Source of the DNA: Mesorhizobium sp. BR1-1-16
GTDB taxonomy: Bacteria > Pseudomonadota > Alphaproteobacteria > Rhizobiales > Kaistiaceae
Assembly: GCF_020165495.1 (NCBI RefSeq)
Contig: NZ_JAIUIE010000008.1
Coordinates: forward strand, 123,770 to 187,769
Length of the DNA stretch: 64,000 nt
Direction of reading: 5' to 3'
Part shown: piece by piece, positions 1 through 11,089 of the stretch
How positions within the stretch are numbered: position 1 is the stretch's first letter
Layout of the letters: every line of letters begins with the position of its first letter
Translations under genes and position numbers: made by a program
Notes under the pieces: generated by a model
Seen by the model: the letters and a program-made list of their open reading frames with translations, nothing else
Told to the model about the DNA's origin: nothing
Databases searched by the model: none

Positions 1-1
1 C

Positions 2-2455
2 GCGCTTGGCCATCATGTTGCCGTCTGCGAACAGACCGAGGATCCGGCCGAGTCGAAAAAGCGCGGCGGCCGTTCCGTCGTGAAGCGCGACGTCGTGCGC
101 ATCGTCACGCCCGGCACGATCACCGAAGAGACGCTGCTGCGCGCCGGCGAGAGCAACTATCTCGCGACGCTGGCGCGCGGGCGTGGCGTCGGGCCGGGCG
201 GTGCGGATCGCTGGGCGCTCGCCTTCATCGACATCTCCACCGGAGACTTCCGCGTCGTCGAAACCGATCGCCTGCGGCTCGCCGCCGATATCGCCCGGAT
301 CGATCCGCGCGAATTGCTGGCGCCGGATTCGCTGTTCGCCGATGCAGAGACAGGCGCGCTGCTGCGCGGGTTGCCGCTGCCGCCGAGCCCGCTCCCTGCC
401 GCCTTCTTCGATGGCGCGACGGCGGCAAACCGCCTTGCCGGCTATTTCGGCGTCGGAACGCTCGATGGCATCGCGGCCTTCTCGCGCGTCGAACTGGCCG
501 CTGCCGCCGCGGCGCTCGCCTATGTCGAGAAGACACAGATCGGCGCGCGCGTGCCGCTTGGCCGGCCGCTCCGCGAAACCGAGGGCGGGCTTCTCCTCAT
601 CGACGCGGCAACACGGGCCAATCTCGAGCTGACACGCACGCTCTCCGGCGAGCGACGCGGCAGCCTGCTCGCGGCGATCGACCGCTGCGTCACCGGCGCC
701 GGCAGCCGCATGCTGGCGACGCGGCTTTCGGGGCCGATTACCGATCCGGCCGAGATCGGCCGCCGGCTCGATGCGATCGACTGGCTCATCGCCGCGCCCG
801 AACTGCGCCGCCGGCTGCGCGAGCAACTCGCGGCCTGCCCTGATCTTGCTCGTGCGCTCTCCCGCCTCGCGCTCGATCGCGGCGGCCCGCGCGACCTCGC
901 CGCGATCGGGGCAGGCCTTGGCGCTGCCGCGACGATCGTCGAGCTGCTCGGGTCCGCGGAGGGGCTGCTGCCTGACGAGATCGCCGAGGCGACGGGAGTT
1001 CTCGTCGCTCTGCCGCCCGGTTTCGCCGAGCGCATCGGCGCTGCGCTCGATGATGAATTGCCGCTCCTGAAGCGCGACGGCGGCTTCGTCCGTCCCGGCC
1101 ATGACGACGAACTCGATGCGACGCGCGCCCTGCGCGACGAGAGCCGGCAGGTGATCGCGGCGCTGCAGGGCCGTTATGCCGCCGAGACGGACGTCAAGGC
1201 GTTGAAGATCCGCCACAACAACGTCCTCGGCTATTATATCGAGGTGCCGCAGGTTCATGGCGAGAAGCTACTCGGCGCCGATTTCGCGGGGCAGTTCATC
1301 CATCGGCAGACGATGGCCGGGGCGATGCGCTTCGTCACGACGGAACTGGCAGGCCTCGAGGCAAAGATCGCCTCGGCCGCCGACCGGGCGTTGCAGCGCG
1401 AGCTCGGCGTGTTCGATGCCCTCGCCGCGGCCGTCAAGGACGAGGATACGGCCATCCGCGCGGCAGCCGGGGCGCTTGCCCGCCTCGACGTCGCGGCCGG
1501 CCTTGCGGACCTTGCCGAGGCTGAGGGCTGGTCCCGACCGCTCGTCGACGGATCGCTCGCCTTCGAGATCGAGGGCGGCCGTCATCCGGTTGTCGAGCAG
1601 GCCCTGAAGCGGGAAGGCGAGAGCTTCGTGCCGAATGACAGCCGCCTCGGTGACGACAGTGCTGAGGCCGGGCGGATCTGGCTCATCACAGGGCCGAACA
1701 TGGCGGGCAAGTCGACCTTCCTGCGCCAGAACGCGCTCATCGCCGTGCTCGCGCAGATCGGCAGCTATGTCCCGGCGCGGCGGGCGCATATCGGCGTCGT
1801 CGACCGTTTGTTCAGCCGGGTCGGCGCGGCGGACGATCTCGCGCGCGGCCGCTCCACCTTCATGGTCGAGATGGTGGAGACGGCGGCGATCCTCAACCAG
1901 GCGACGGCGCGCTCGCTCGTCATCCTCGACGAGATCGGGCGCGGGACCGCGACCTTCGACGGCCTCTCGATCGCCTGGGCAGCGATCGAACACCTGCACG
2001 AGGTCAACCGGTCGCGATCCCTCTTCGCCACGCATTATCACGAGCTGACGGCGCTGGCGCAGCGGCTGGACCGCCTGGAGAACGCCACCGTCCGCGTGCG
2101 CGAATGGCAGGGTGACGTGGTCTTCCTGCACGAGATCGTCCCCGGTGCCGCCGATCGCTCCTATGGCATCCAGGTGGCGAAGCTCGCCGGCCTGCCGCCC
2201 TCCGTCGTGGCGCGGGCGCGCGCCGTGCTGGAGCGGCTGGAGGAAGGCGACCGCAGGTCGCCGGCGACGACGCTGATCGACGACCTGCCGCTCTTCGCCG
2301 TTGCCCGTGTCGCCGAGACGCCACGCCTTCCAGCAGCCGAGGATCCGCTTGGGCCGGCCCTCGACGCGCTTCTGCCGGACGAGATGACGCCGCGCGACGC
2401 GCTCGAAGCGCTCTACCGGCTGAAGGCGATGCGAGCCGGCCCTGCCCAGCGCTGA
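2..2455 (+). CDS. mutS: DNA mismatch repair protein MutS (5' truncated by window edge)
   Basis: MutS recognises base mismatches and small loops and starts methyl-independent or MutL-dependent repair. The reading frame is open from base 2, and the residues before the first internal start ([13 protein letters not shown]) are the conserved MutS N-terminal mismatch-binding region, so the true start lies outside the window. Downstream come the connector, lever and clamp regions and a C-terminal ABC-type ATPase with Walker [10 protein letters not shown] near base 1695 and Walker B/D-loop [12 protein letters not shown] near 1930, followed by the [11 protein letters not shown] motif. It ends 95 bases before glnD on the same strand, a pairing common in Hyphomicrobiales. 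Identification is secure; only the N-terminus is missing. Confidence 0.97.
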   Translation, partial: ALGHHVAVCEQTEDPAESKKRGGRSVVKRDVVRIVTPGTITEETLLRAGESNYLATLARGRGVGPGGADRWALAFIDISTGDFRVVETDRLRLAADIARIDPRELLAPDSLFADAETGALLRGLPLPPSPLPAAFFDGATAANRLAGYFGVGTLDGIAAFSRVELAAAAAALAYVEKTQIGARVPLGRPLRETEGGLLLIDAATRANLELTRTLSGERRGSLLAAIDRCVTGAGSRMLATRLSGPITDPAEIGRRLDAIDWLIAAPELRRRLREQLAACPDLARALSRLALDRGGPRDLAAIGAGLGAAATIVELLGSAEGLLPDEIAEATGVLVALPPGFAERIGAALDDELPLLKRDGGFVRPGHDDELDATRALRDESRQVIAALQGRYAAETDVKALKIRHNNVLGYYIEVPQVHGEKLLGADFAGQFIHRQTMAGAMRFVTTELAGLEAKIASAADRALQRELGVFDALAAAVKDEDTAIRAAAGALARLDVAAGLADLAEAEGWSRPLVDGSLAFEIEGGRHPVVEQALKREGESFVPNDSRLGDDSAEAGRIWLITGPNMAGKSTFLRQNALIAVLAQIGSYVPARRAHIGVVDRLFSRVGAADDLARGRSTFMVEMVETAAILNQATARSLVILDEIGRGTATFDGLSIAWAAIEHLHEVNRSRSLFATHYHELTALAQRLDRLENATVRVREWQGDVVFLHEIVPGAADRSYGIQVAKLAGLPPSVVARARAVLERLEEGDRRSPATTLIDDLPLFAVARVAETPRLPAAEDPLGPALDALLPDEMTPRDALEALYRLKAMRAGPAQR

Positions 2456-2550
2456 GGCATGCGCGGCGCGGCTTGCGGTGCTGAACATGGCGCCGTCATG
2501 CGAAGTGGATTAGCCTTGCCCGTCAAACGCCGTTTCCGGATGCCGCTCCC

Positions 2551-5334
2551 TTGATGAACCGTTCCGAATCCGCCCTCATCGATGGGCGCAAGCTCTCATC
2601 CGAATTGCAGGCGCTCGCTGCCGCCGAGCCGGACGAGGGCCGCCGCAGGCCGCTGGTCCTCACACGCCTGAAGGAAGTGCTGCGCGAAGGTCGCGCCCGC
2701 GCCGAAGAGCGGCTGCTGGCCGGGCAGCAGGGTTCGGCCTGCGCGCGCAGCCTCTCCGACATGATGGATGAGATCATCCGCGCGACCTATGATGTCGGCG
2801 CCCATATCGTCTATCGCGTCGAGAAGCCATCGACGGCCGAGCGCATGGCCGTGGTTGCCGTGGGCGGCTATGGCCGGGGCATGCTGGCGCCTGGCTCCGA
2901 CATCGATCTCCTGTTCGTGCTGCCCTACAAGCAGACGCCCTGGGGCGAGAGCGTCGTCGAGTTCATGCTCTACATGCTGTGGGATCTCGGCCTCAAGGTC
3001 GGCCATGCGACCCGCAATGTCGACGAGTGCATCCGCCTGTCGCATAGCGACATGACCATCCGCACCGCCATCCTCGAATCCCGCTTTCTCTGGGGCGAGG
3101 AAAAGCTATTCGCCGATCTCGAGCAGCGCTTCGACATCGAGGTGGTTAAGGGGACCGGCCCGGAATTCATCGCCGCCAAGCTCGCCGAGCGCGATGAACG
3201 CCATCGCCGCCAGGGTGCCTCACGTTATCTCGTCGAGCCGAACGTCAAGGAGGGCAAGGGCGGCCTCCGTGATCTGCATACGCTGTTCTGGATCGCAAAA
3301 TATTTCTACCGCGTCCGCTCGGGCGATGCGCTGGTTGAGGCTGGCGTATTCTCACGCGCGGAACTCGCGCTTTTCCGCAAGGCCGAGAACTTTCTCTGGT
3401 CGGTCCGCTGCCACCTGCATTTCCTGACCGGTCGCGCCGAGGAGCGCATCTCCTTCGACGTGCAGCGCGAAATGGCGGTAAGGCTCGGCTACACCTCGCA
3501 TCCTGGCATGAAGGATGTCGAGCGCTTCATGAAGCACTACTTCCTCTATGCCAAGGATGTCGGCGACCTGACGCTGATCTTCTGTTCGGCGCTGGAGGAG
3601 GAGCATGCCAAGCAGACGCCGCTGCTCAATCGTCTTTTCGGCGTCTCGCCGCGCCGCCGCCGCCGCAAGATCGCCGGCACCACGGATTTCGTCGTCGAGC
3701 ACGACCGCATCAACATGGCCGACCCGCACGTGTTCGTGCGCGATCCGGTCAATCTGATCCGCCTGTTCCACCTCGCCGACAAGCACGACCTCGCCTTTCA
3801 TCCCGATGCGATGAAGGCCGTGACACGCTCGCTGAAGCTGATCGACGCCGATATCCGCGAGGACAAGACCGCCAATCGGCTGTTCCTCGAGCTGCTCTCC
3901 TCGCGCAACCAGCCGGAGATCGTGCTGCGGCGGATGAACGAAGCCGGCGTCCTCGGACGCTTCGTGCCAGATTTCGGCAAGATCGTCGCGATGATGCAGT
4001 TCAACATGTATCACCACTACACGGTCGACGAGCACCTCATCCGCTCGATCGGCGTTCTCGCCGGCATCGACCGCGGCGAGCGCAGCCAGGACCATCCGCT
4101 GGCGAACTCTCTGATCGCAACGCTGCAGGACCGGACGGTGCTCTATGTCGCGATGCTGCTCCACGACATCGCCAAGGGACGGCCGGAGGATCACTCGATC
4201 GCCGGCGCCCGCGTCGCCCGCCGGCTCGGACCGCGCTTCGGCCTGACGCCGGCCGAGACCGAGACGGTCGCCTGGCTGGTCGAACATCACCTCCTGATGA
4301 GCATGGTCGCCCAGTCGCGTGATCTCGGTGACCGCAAGACGATCCAGGATTTCGCCGCGGTGGTGCAGAGCCTCGAACGGCTGAAGCTGCTGCTGATCCT
4401 CACCATCGCCGATATCACGGCCGTCGGGCCGGGCGTCTGGAACGGCTGGAAGGGCCAGCTGCTGCGGACGCTCTATTACGAGACCGAGCCCTTGCTCACC
4501 GGCGGCCACAGCCAGATCTCGCGCGACAAGCGGGTCGCTGCCGCCAAAGAGGAGCTCGATCAGGCGCTCTCGGGCTGGCCCGATGCTGAGCGCGAGGCGT
4601 ATCTGGAGCGCCATTACCCGGCCTATTGGCTGCGCGTCGATCTCGCGCGCAAGATCGCCCATGCCGAGCTGATCCGCGAGGCCGATGCGACCGGCAAGTC
4701 GCTGGCGACCGCCGTGGCGGTGCGTTCGTTCGAGGGCGTCACGGAGATCACCGTGCTCGCGCCCGATCATCCGCGGCTGCTGTCGATGATCGCTGGCGCC
4801 TGCACGGCCGGCGGCAGCAACATCGTCGACGCGCAGATCTTCACCACCACCGACGGGCGCGCCATCGACACGATCTTCATCGCGCGCGAATTCGACACCG
4901 ACGAGGAGGAGACGCGGCGGGCGCTGAAGGTCGGCGCGCTGATCGAGGATGCGCTCTCCGGCAGCGTCGCCCTCCCTGAGGCGATTGCCCGCAAGGCCAA
5001 GCCGCGCGCGCGCATCAAGGCCTTCACCGTCGAGACGCGGATCCTGTTCGACAATTCCTGGTCGAACCAGTTCACCGTCATCGAGGCCTCCGGCATCGAC
5101 CGGCCGGGTCTCCTCTACGACCTGACGCGCTCGATCTCCGATCTCAACTTGAACATTGCCTCGGCCCATATCGCGACCTTCGGCGAGCGGGCAGTCGACG
5201 TGTTCTATGTCACCGACCTCATGGGGCGGAAGGTGACCAATGCCGGGCGCGAGGCCGGCATCCGCCGCCGCCTTGCCGAGGTGTTCAACGGGGCGATGGC
5301 CGGTGAGAAGGCGCCCTTGAAGAGGGTCGGATGA
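2551..5334 (+). CDS. glnD: [Protein-PII] uridylyltransferase / uridylyl-removing enzyme GlnD
   Basis: Bifunctional sensor of glutamine that uridylylates and de-uridylylates PII proteins, setting nitrogen status. About 927 aa, normal for the family. The nucleotidyltransferase motif GGYGRG (about 105-110) is followed by GSDIDLLF (115-122). The HD hydrolase domain covers about 480-620 and includes HHYTVDEH and LLHDIAKG. Two C-terminal ACT domains follow, about 730-820 and 840-927 ([17 protein letters not shown]). The first possible start is TTG at 2551; the ATG at 2554 directly after it is the more likely start. It is followed by murJ after only a few bases, so the two are probably co-transcribed. 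Confidence 0.97.
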   Translation: MMNRSESALIDGRKLSSELQALAAAEPDEGRRRPLVLTRLKEVLREGRARAEERLLAGQQGSACARSLSDMMDEIIRATYDVGAHIVYRVEKPSTAERMAVVAVGGYGRGMLAPGSDIDLLFVLPYKQTPWGESVVEFMLYMLWDLGLKVGHATRNVDECIRLSHSDMTIRTAILESRFLWGEEKLFADLEQRFDIEVVKGTGPEFIAAKLAERDERHRRQGASRYLVEPNVKEGKGGLRDLHTLFWIAKYFYRVRSGDALVEAGVFSRAELALFRKAENFLWSVRCHLHFLTGRAEERISFDVQREMAVRLGYTSHPGMKDVERFMKHYFLYAKDVGDLTLIFCSALEEEHAKQTPLLNRLFGVSPRRRRRKIAGTTDFVVEHDRINMADPHVFVRDPVNLIRLFHLADKHDLAFHPDAMKAVTRSLKLIDADIREDKTANRLFLELLSSRNQPEIVLRRMNEAGVLGRFVPDFGKIVAMMQFNMYHHYTVDEHLIRSIGVLAGIDRGERSQDHPLANSLIATLQDRTVLYVAMLLHDIAKGRPEDHSIAGARVARRLGPRFGLTPAETETVAWLVEHHLLMSMVAQSRDLGDRKTIQDFAAVVQSLERLKLLLILTIADITAVGPGVWNGWKGQLLRTLYYETEPLLTGGHSQISRDKRVAAAKEELDQALSGWPDAEREAYLERHYPAYWLRVDLARKIAHAELIREADATGKSLATAVAVRSFEGVTEITVLAPDHPRLLSMIAGACTAGGSNIVDAQIFTTTDGRAIDTIFIAREFDTDEEETRRALKVGALIEDALSGSVALPEAIARKAKPRARIKAFTVETRILFDNSWSNQFTVIEASGIDRPGLLYDLTRSISDLNLNIASAHIATFGERAVDVFYVTDLMGRKVTNAGREAGIRRRLAEVFNGAMAGEKAPLKRVG

Positions 5335-5341
5335 CGCCCGC

Positions 5342-6904
5342 ATGTCGCTGATGCGGAACTTCATGACCGTGGGCGGCTCGACGACCTCGAGCCGCCTCCT
5401 CGGTTTCGTCCGCGACATGTTCATGGCTGCCGCGCTCGGGACCGGGCCGGTTGCCGATGCCTTCCTCGTCGCTTTCCGCTTTCCGAACCTTTTTCGGCGG
5501 CTGTTTGCCGAAGGCGCCTTCGCCTCGGCCTTCGTGCCGATTTTCGCCCGGACGCTGGAGGGCGAGGGCGTCGATGCCGCCCGGCGCTTCGGCTCGGAAG
5601 CGCTCTCCGCGCTGCTGACGATGCTGATCGCGATCACGCTCGTCGCGGTCATCGGCATGGTGCCGCTGATGTATGTGATGGCGCCCGGCTTCGTTTCCGA
5701 TCCGGGCAAGTTCGACCTGACCGTTCTGCTGACGCGGATCGCCTTCCCCTATCTGACGCTGATCTCGCTGCTCGCGCTCTATAGCGGGGTGCTCAATGCC
5801 CGCGGCCGCTTCCTCGCTGCCGCGATGGCACCGGGCCTGCTCAACGTCGTCTTTGTGGCGGCGCTTGCCTATATCCTTGTCTCGCATCACGAAAACACGG
5901 CTGAAGCCGGCATTCTCCTGGCCTGGGCAACGCTGGCCGGCGGCGTGCTGCAGCTGGGACTGGTCGTCGGCGCAGCCTGGCGCGACGGCATGCTGCTGCC
6001 GCTTCGCTGGCCACGTCTGACGCCCGGCGTGCGGCGGCTGACGGCGCTCGCGGTGCCTGGCCTCATCGCTGGCGGCGTCACGCAGATCAATATCGTCATC
6101 GGCACGATGATCGCCTCCTTCGCCCCCGGCGCAATCGCGGTGCTCGGCTATGCCGATCGCCTCTACCAGCTCCCGCTCGGCATTGTCGGCGCCACCATCG
6201 CTGTGGTGATGCTGCCTGATCTTTCGCGGCATCTGCGCGCCGGACGCGGCGACCTCGCCGATCACACGCAGAACCGCAGCCTCGAATTCGCGATGGCGCT
6301 GACATTGCCGGCGGCGATCGCCCTCTTCATCCTGGCGAAGCCGATCGTGCAGATCATCTATCAGCGCGGCGCATTTGGCCCGGACGATACGCTGGCGACC
6401 GCCGAGACGCTGATGGGCTTTGCCGTGGGGTTGCCGGCCTTCGTTCTTATAAAGGTGTTCTCGCCCGGCTTCTTCGCCCGCGAGGACACGAAGACGCCGA
6501 TGTGGTTCGCGGCGGTCGGCGTCGCGGTCAACATCGCGCTGTCGCTGGCGCTCTTCCCGACGCTCACCTATGTCGGCATCGCGATCGCCACCAGCGTTTC
6601 GGGCTGGGTCAATGCCGGCCTGCTCGGCTGGACGCTGAATCGACGGGGCCATTTCCTGTTCGACGCCAAGGTGAGGCGCAACCTGCCTTTGGTGCTTTGT
6701 GCCGCGCTCGCCATGGGCGCGGGCGTCTATTTCGCCGCATGGTGGGCCGAGCCTTTCTTCGCCGATCGCCGCGTCCTGATGCGGGCCGGCGCCATGGCGG
6801 CGATCTGCCTTGCCGGTTTGCTGCTCTTCGCCGCCTTCTGCCAGGCGGTGGGCGTCATTGATGTTCGCACGCTTGTCGCGACGCTCAGAAAACGCAAGCG
6901 CTGA
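5342..6904 (+). CDS. murJ: Lipid II flippase MurJ (MviN family)
   Basis: Integral membrane flippase that moves the peptidoglycan precursor lipid II across the inner membrane. 520 aa, with hydrophobic segments along the whole length as expected for the 14-helix MOP-superfamily fold. The N-terminal signature ([18 protein letters not shown], then [22 protein letters not shown]) is characteristic of MurJ/MviN. The start ATG lies 8 bases after the glnD stop, so translation is probably coupled; glnD-murJ adjacency is the usual rhizobial arrangement. trpS follows after 65 bases. Confidence 0.96.
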   Translation: MSLMRNFMTVGGSTTSSRLLGFVRDMFMAAALGTGPVADAFLVAFRFPNLFRRLFAEGAFASAFVPIFARTLEGEGVDAARRFGSEALSALLTMLIAITLVAVIGMVPLMYVMAPGFVSDPGKFDLTVLLTRIAFPYLTLISLLALYSGVLNARGRFLAAAMAPGLLNVVFVAALAYILVSHHENTAEAGILLAWATLAGGVLQLGLVVGAAWRDGMLLPLRWPRLTPGVRRLTALAVPGLIAGGVTQINIVIGTMIASFAPGAIAVLGYADRLYQLPLGIVGATIAVVMLPDLSRHLRAGRGDLADHTQNRSLEFAMALTLPAAIALFILAKPIVQIIYQRGAFGPDDTLATAETLMGFAVGLPAFVLIKVFSPGFFAREDTKTPMWFAAVGVAVNIALSLALFPTLTYVGIAIATSVSGWVNAGLLGWTLNRRGHFLFDAKVRRNLPLVLCAALAMGAGVYFAAWWAEPFFADRRVLMRAGAMAAICLAGLLLFAAFCQAVGVIDVRTLVATLRKRKR

Positions 6905-6969
6905 GCCGTCCGGCGCTTGCGCGGCCGGCCTCGCCGCGCGATAAGGCGCCCGCGCAAAAAAGGTGCCCC

Positions 6970-8010
6970 ATGACCGAATTCCAGCCGCGTGTCTTCTCCG
7001 GTGTCCAGCCGACCGGAAATCTCCATCTCGGCAATTATCTCGGCGCGATCGTCAATTTCGTCGCGCTGCAGAACAGTCATGACTGCATCTATTGCGTGGT
7101 CGACATGCACGCCATCACCGTGTGGCAGGATCCGGCCGAGCTTTCGCGCCAGATCCGTGAGGTGACGGCGGCCTTTGTCGCCGCGGGCATCGATCCGGTG
7201 AAGCACATCGTCTTCAACCAGAGCCAGGTCTCGGCCCATGCCGAACTGGCCTGGGTCTTCAACTGTGTCGCGCGCATCGGCTGGATGAACCGCATGACGC
7301 AGTTCAAGGACAAGGCCGGCAAGGACAAGGAGAATGCCTCGCTCGGCCTTCTTGCTTATCCAAGCCTGATGGCCGCCGACATCCTTGCCTACAAGGCGAC
7401 GCATGTTCCGGTCGGCGAGGACCAGAAGCAGCATCTGGAGCTGACGCGCGACATCGCGCAGAAGTTCAACAACGACTATGCCGCCTCGATCGCGGGGCAT
7501 GGATTTGGCGATGCCTATTTCCCGCTGACCGAACCGCTGATCACCGGACCGGCGACGCGCATCATGAGCCTGCGCGACGGCACCAAGAAGATGTCGAAGT
7601 CGGACCCTTCCGACTATTCGCGCATCAATCTGACCGACGACGCCGACCAGATCGCCCAGAAGATCCGCAAGGCGAAGACCGACGCCGATGCGCTGCCCGG
7701 CGAGACGGAAGGCCTCAAGGGCCGGCCCGAGGCCGACAACCTCGTCGGCATCTATGCGGCGCTTTCGGGTCTCACCAAGCAGGCCGTGCTCGGTGAGTTC
7801 GGCGGCCAGCAGTTCTCGGCCTTCAAGCCGGCGCTGGCCGATCTCGCGGTGCAGAAGCTCGGGCCTGTCGGCGCCGAGATGCGCCGGTTGATGGCTGATC
7901 CCGGCCATATCGACCAGATCCTCGCGAGCGGCGCCATCCGGGCCGACGCCATTGCCCGGCCGATCCTCGACGGCGTCAAGGATGTCGTCGGCTTCATTCG
8001 CCGCAACTGA
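6970..8010 (+). CDS. trpS: Tryptophanyl-tRNA synthetase
   Basis: Class I aminoacyl-tRNA synthetase that charges tRNA-Trp. 346 aa, standard length. The HIGH-type motif appears as [12 protein letters not shown] near the N-terminus and the KMSKS motif as KKMSKSD near residue 204. The start ATG is preceded by a purine-rich stretch (aaaaaaggtgcccc). It sits between murJ and a universal stress protein on the same strand. Nothing unusual was seen. Confidence 0.97.
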   Translation: MTEFQPRVFSGVQPTGNLHLGNYLGAIVNFVALQNSHDCIYCVVDMHAITVWQDPAELSRQIREVTAAFVAAGIDPVKHIVFNQSQVSAHAELAWVFNCVARIGWMNRMTQFKDKAGKDKENASLGLLAYPSLMAADILAYKATHVPVGEDQKQHLELTRDIAQKFNNDYAASIAGHGFGDAYFPLTEPLITGPATRIMSLRDGTKKMSKSDPSDYSRINLTDDADQIAQKIRKAKTDADALPGETEGLKGRPEADNLVGIYAALSGLTKQAVLGEFGGQQFSAFKPALADLAVQKLGPVGAEMRRLMADPGHIDQILASGAIRADAIARPILDGVKDVVGFIRRN

Positions 8011-8053
8011 TGCGCCGCTTGCCGTCGGGCCGGCAGGGTGGCAGCATCGCGCC

Positions 8054-8545
8054 ATGCTGAAACGGCGCAGCACAGAGGCCGGTCACCGGCGCAAGTTCCT
8101 GGCGGTCATCGACGACACGCCGGAATGTTCGCGCGCCGTGATCTATGCCGCGCGCCGCGCCGAGCGCACCGCCGGCGGGCTGACCATGCTCTATGTGATC
8201 GAACCGTCCGGCTTCCAACACTGGATCGGCGTCGAGAACATCATGCGCGCCGAGGCAATGGACGAGGCCGAGGCGACGCTGGCCCGTTTCGCCGACATCG
8301 CCCGCCGCCATTCGTCCGTCGAGCCGGAACTCGTCATCCGCGAGGGCAACAGGGCCGAACAGATCACCGGCCTGATCGCCGAGGACGAGGATATCGCCAT
8401 CCTCGTGCTGGCCGCCGGCACCGACAAGGACGGCCCGGGTCCGCTGGTGACCGCGATGGCCGGGCGACATGTCGCGCATTTCCCGGTGCCGATCACCATC
8501 GTTCCCGGCACGCTGACCGACGACGACATCGCCGCCATCGCCTGA
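8054..8545 (+). CDS. Universal stress protein, UspA family
   Basis: Cytoplasmic nucleotide-binding stress protein of about 163 aa with a single Usp domain. The N-terminal strand (KFLAVIDDTPECSRAVIYA) and the C-terminal GTDKDGPGPLVTAMAG followed by VPITIVPG match the ATP-binding loop and last strand of the fold. The frame is open further upstream, overlapping the end of trpS, but the ATG at 8054 fits the domain start and is chosen. A hairpin terminator follows directly. The partner process cannot be told from sequence; the trpS-usp order is common in related genomes. Confidence 0.85.
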   Translation: MLKRRSTEAGHRRKFLAVIDDTPECSRAVIYAARRAERTAGGLTMLYVIEPSGFQHWIGVENIMRAEAMDEAEATLARFADIARRHSSVEPELVIREGNRAEQITGLIAEDEDIAILVLAAGTDKDGPGPLVTAMAGRHVAHFPVPITIVPGTLTDDDIAAIA

Positions 8546-8552
8546 ACGAAGA

Positions 8553-8572
8553 AGGGCGCCCGAAGGCGCCCT
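8553..8572. terminator. Bidirectional hairpin between usp and phoX-like gene
   Basis: An 8-bp perfect stem (agggcgcc / ggcgccct) with a cgaa loop lies between two convergent genes, 7 bases after the usp stop. There is no long T-run on either side, so it may act mainly as an RNA 3'-end stabiliser. Confidence 0.7.
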
Positions 8573-8598
8573 CCCGATCTCGACATGCAACGGACGGA

Positions 8599-10218
8599 TT
8601 ACTTCGCCTTGGCGGAAGCCTTGACGATCTCGAAGGTGATGTTGCGGCCGTGCTGGCGGGTATAGAACACGCGCCAGCCATTCTCGAACGGGGTTGGGAC
8701 CGCCGTGCCGATCAGGCCTTCGATGGTGGGATCGCCATTCGAGACGTGAATGCCGGTGATCTCGTTGTCGCCGTCGTTCTGGAAGCCGTTCTCGCTGGCA
8801 TTCGCGCCGATCGCCGCATCGATCGTCGCCATGTCGTCGCGGGTCTGCGACAGGAAGCGGATCGGGTCGGCGGTCGAGGCCTTGGCATAATCCGCTGTCA
8901 CGTCGACGATATAGCCGGAATCGACGGCATTGCGCTGCCCGTGCAGCTTGTCGCCGCCGTCCTCGACGACCATCAGCTGGGTGTCGTTGAGGAAGGAGAG
9001 ATTGTCGAAGCCGGTGTGGGTGACATCGCCGCGCCACACGAGGGCGAGGCGGCCCTTGTCGGCCGAGGGCGAGGTCTGCGTCACGCGGAAGACGCCGCCG
9101 AAGCCGCCGAACTCGGCGCCGGCTTCGGTCTTGGCGTTGGTGTCGCCGGTGGCGGTGAAATAGAACTCCTTGAAGCCGGTGCCGGGGCGGAACTGGCCAT
9201 TCTCGGGCCGCTTCATCGGCGTCGCATTGGCCTTCTTGGCGAGGTCGTTCGCGTTGAAGGTCTCGGTCGCGCCGGCAGCCGTGTCCTTCAGCGTAATCCA
9301 GCGCGTCGGCAGCTCGTTGCCATAGGCGTAGATGAGCTTCTGCTCGGGCGCGAGGATGTCCTGGTCGGCCTGGCCGTCATGGAAGACGATGGGGTTGTTG
9401 TAGGCATCGAGTACCTGCAGCGCCTGCAGCTTGCCGCCCTTGGTGAGGTCGGTCTTGTCGGCCGGCACGAAGCGGTAGACGAAGGAATTCGGCTGCTTGG
9501 CGTTCTTGGTGCTGGGGCCGCCCTTGCCGCCATCGTCCTCGACGAGCCAGAGATTGCCGTCGGGATCGAGCTCGACGCCTTCATAGGCGGCGCGGCCGGT
9601 GAAGGCCGAGATATCGGTCACCTTGGAGGGGAAATCGGCAGTGGCGATCCACACGCCGCCGTCCTTGCCTTCCTCGGAGGTGAGCATCAGCACCTTCGCA
9701 AAGGGGTTCCAGGCAGAACCGTCGATGAGCGGCAGCGCCTTGCCGTCGACATCGGTCGAGGCCATCAGCGTGACGCGATGCGCCTTGCCGGCGTCGAGAT
9801 TGATGCGCGTCAAACCGCCATGGGTGACGCCCTCGGCGTCCTTCGGGCCATTCTCGTGGCCCTGGAACAGGAAATGCGTTCCGTATGACACGCCTTTCGC
9901 CGCGCCGGTCGCGCCTGTCATGACGAGATAGGTGTTCTTGTCGGGCTCGGTCTTCGTTGCCTCGACATTATGACCCGGCGACTGGGTCGCGCCCTTTTCG
10001 GGAGCGAGCGGGCCGTCCTTGCCATAGCCGTAATAGCCGAGATCCTTGGAGGGGTTCTCGAGTTTGAAGGCGCCTTCGGCGACCGGAACCTCGGCAAGGC
10101 CCGGCGCCAGAACGTCTTCGGCCGGCTTGACGACGGCGGAGGGAAGCTTGACCGGGTCGGCCAGAGCGGGAAGCGACAGCGCGAGCAGCGCGCTGGACGT
10201 CAAAAGAATGCGTTTCAT
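8599..10218 (-). CDS. Secreted PhoX-like phosphatase (DUF839 family)
   Basis: Predicted exported protein of 539 aa. Residues 1-21 form a Sec-type signal peptide (basic MKR, hydrophobic core, ALA-D cleavage region). The mature part has repeated acidic beta-propeller segments typical of DUF839/PhoX, such as FLFQGHENGP, GVELDPDGNLWLVEDDGG and RQHGRNITFE near the C-terminus. Members are calcium-dependent alkaline phosphatases, usually made under phosphate starvation; here substrate and metal use are inferred. A weak PHO-box-like site lies upstream (10268-10285). Characterised PhoX enzymes use the Tat pathway; no twin-arginine motif is seen here, so it may be a divergent member. It is convergent with usp. 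Confidence 0.78.
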   Translation of the reverse strand: MKRILLTSSALLALSLPALADPVKLPSAVVKPAEDVLAPGLAEVPVAEGAFKLENPSKDLGYYGYGKDGPLAPEKGATQSPGHNVEATKTEPDKNTYLVMTGATGAAKGVSYGTHFLFQGHENGPKDAEGVTHGGLTRINLDAGKAHRVTLMASTDVDGKALPLIDGSAWNPFAKVLMLTSEEGKDGGVWIATADFPSKVTDISAFTGRAAYEGVELDPDGNLWLVEDDGGKGGPSTKNAKQPNSFVYRFVPADKTDLTKGGKLQALQVLDAYNNPIVFHDGQADQDILAPEQKLIYAYGNELPTRWITLKDTAAGATETFNANDLAKKANATPMKRPENGQFRPGTGFKEFYFTATGDTNAKTEAGAEFGGFGGVFRVTQTSPSADKGRLALVWRGDVTHTGFDNLSFLNDTQLMVVEDGGDKLHGQRNAVDSGYIVDVTADYAKASTADPIRFLSQTRDDMATIDAAIGANASENGFQNDGDNEITGIHVSNGDPTIEGLIGTAVPTPFENGWRVFYTRQHGRNITFEIVKASAKAK

Positions 10219-10267
10219 GATCGGTAAGCCCCGTGGTGATGAGGGAGCTTTCCGTTAGGCCCGGCCG

Positions 10268-10285
10268 ATTGCGTTTCGATGACAG
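10268..10285 (-). promoter_or_regulatory. Possible PHO box upstream of the PhoX-like gene
   Basis: Read on the minus strand this is CTGTCAT, four bases, then ACGCAAT. The first half matches the PhoB half-site consensus perfectly; the second half matches poorly. It lies about 50-67 bases upstream of the start codon, a reasonable operator distance. Confidence 0.3.
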
Positions 10286-10439
10286 CCATGCGGCGCGACC
10301 CATACGCAACACGTGCTTGAATCATGACTGTGAAAGTACGATTTCTGGTGCGATGGGCATGATTCCGCTTGAAGCGGGTCGGCCGATCGCTCACAACGCT
10401 CTTAGAAGAATTCCAATAAGCTTGCGGCGAGGCCCCCCG

Positions 10440-11012
10440 ATGTTCATCCAGACCGAAGCGACTCCCAATCCCGCGACGTTGAAGTTCCTGCCCGGCCGGC
10501 CCGTCCTGCCGGAGGGAACGGCCGAATTCCGCGATCCCGCCGACGCCGGCCGCTCGCCGCTTGCCGAGCGGCTGTTCTCGGTCAACGGCGTTTCCGGCGT
10601 GTTCCTCGGCCACGATTTCATCAGCGTGACCAAGGCGAATGGCGAGTGGCAGCATCTGAAGCCGGCGCTTCTCGGCGCCATCATGGAGCATTTCATGGCC
10701 GGCGTTCCGGTCATGGTCCAGGCGGGTCCGGCCCAGGCCGCGGCCGGTGAGGCCGGCGCCGAGTTCTTTGAGGAGGCCGACGGCGAGATCGTCGAGACCA
10801 TCAAGGAGCTGATCGAGACCCGCGTCCGCCCGGCGGTGGCGCAGGACGGCGGCGACATCACCTTCCAGGGTTTCCGCGACGGCGTCGTCTATCTCAACAT
10901 GCGCGGCTCGTGCTCCGGCTGCCCGTCCTCGACGGCGACGCTGAAGAACGGCATCCAGAATTTGCTGCGCCACTTCGTCCCCGAAGTGCGCGAAGTCCAG
11001 TCGGTCAACTGA
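10440..11012 (+). CDS. nfuA: NfuA-type Fe-S cluster carrier (NifU family)
   Basis: Carrier that passes [4Fe-4S] clusters to target apoproteins. About 190 aa in two domains: an N-terminal Nfu/scaffold-like domain (MFIQTEATPNPATLKFLPG) and a C-terminal NifU domain with the cluster-binding CxxC in GSCSGCPSS. The frame is open upstream to 10233, but that extension overlaps the phoX-like promoter and looks non-coding; the conserved MFIQTE start at 10440 is chosen. A strong hairpin follows the stop. Confidence 0.95.
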   Translation: MFIQTEATPNPATLKFLPGRPVLPEGTAEFRDPADAGRSPLAERLFSVNGVSGVFLGHDFISVTKANGEWQHLKPALLGAIMEHFMAGVPVMVQAGPAQAAAGEAGAEFFEEADGEIVETIKELIETRVRPAVAQDGGDITFQGFRDGVVYLNMRGSCSGCPSSTATLKNGIQNLLRHFVPEVREVQSVN

Positions 11013-11037
11013 CGCTGCCGACATGCTGACGTGAATG

Positions 11038-11060
11038 AGAGCCCGCCTCCGGCGGGCTCT
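11038..11060. terminator. Terminator hairpin after nfuA
   Basis: Perfect 10-bp stem agagcccgcc / ggcgggctct with a tcc loop, followed by tgcatttt. It lies between the convergent nfuA and the aldo/keto reductase gene and can serve both. Confidence 0.85.
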
Positions 11061-11089
11061 TGCATTTTGTCGTCCGAACCGTGTCCGCG

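Noticed and set aside
3352..5709. Open frame of 785 codons opposite glnD and murJ
   Set aside because: Crosses two well-supported genes on the other strand and shows no domain.
10233..10439. Longer NfuA start at 10233
   Set aside because: The extra residues lie in the divergent promoter region of the phoX-like gene and have no NfuA similarity; MFIQTE at 10440 is the conserved start.
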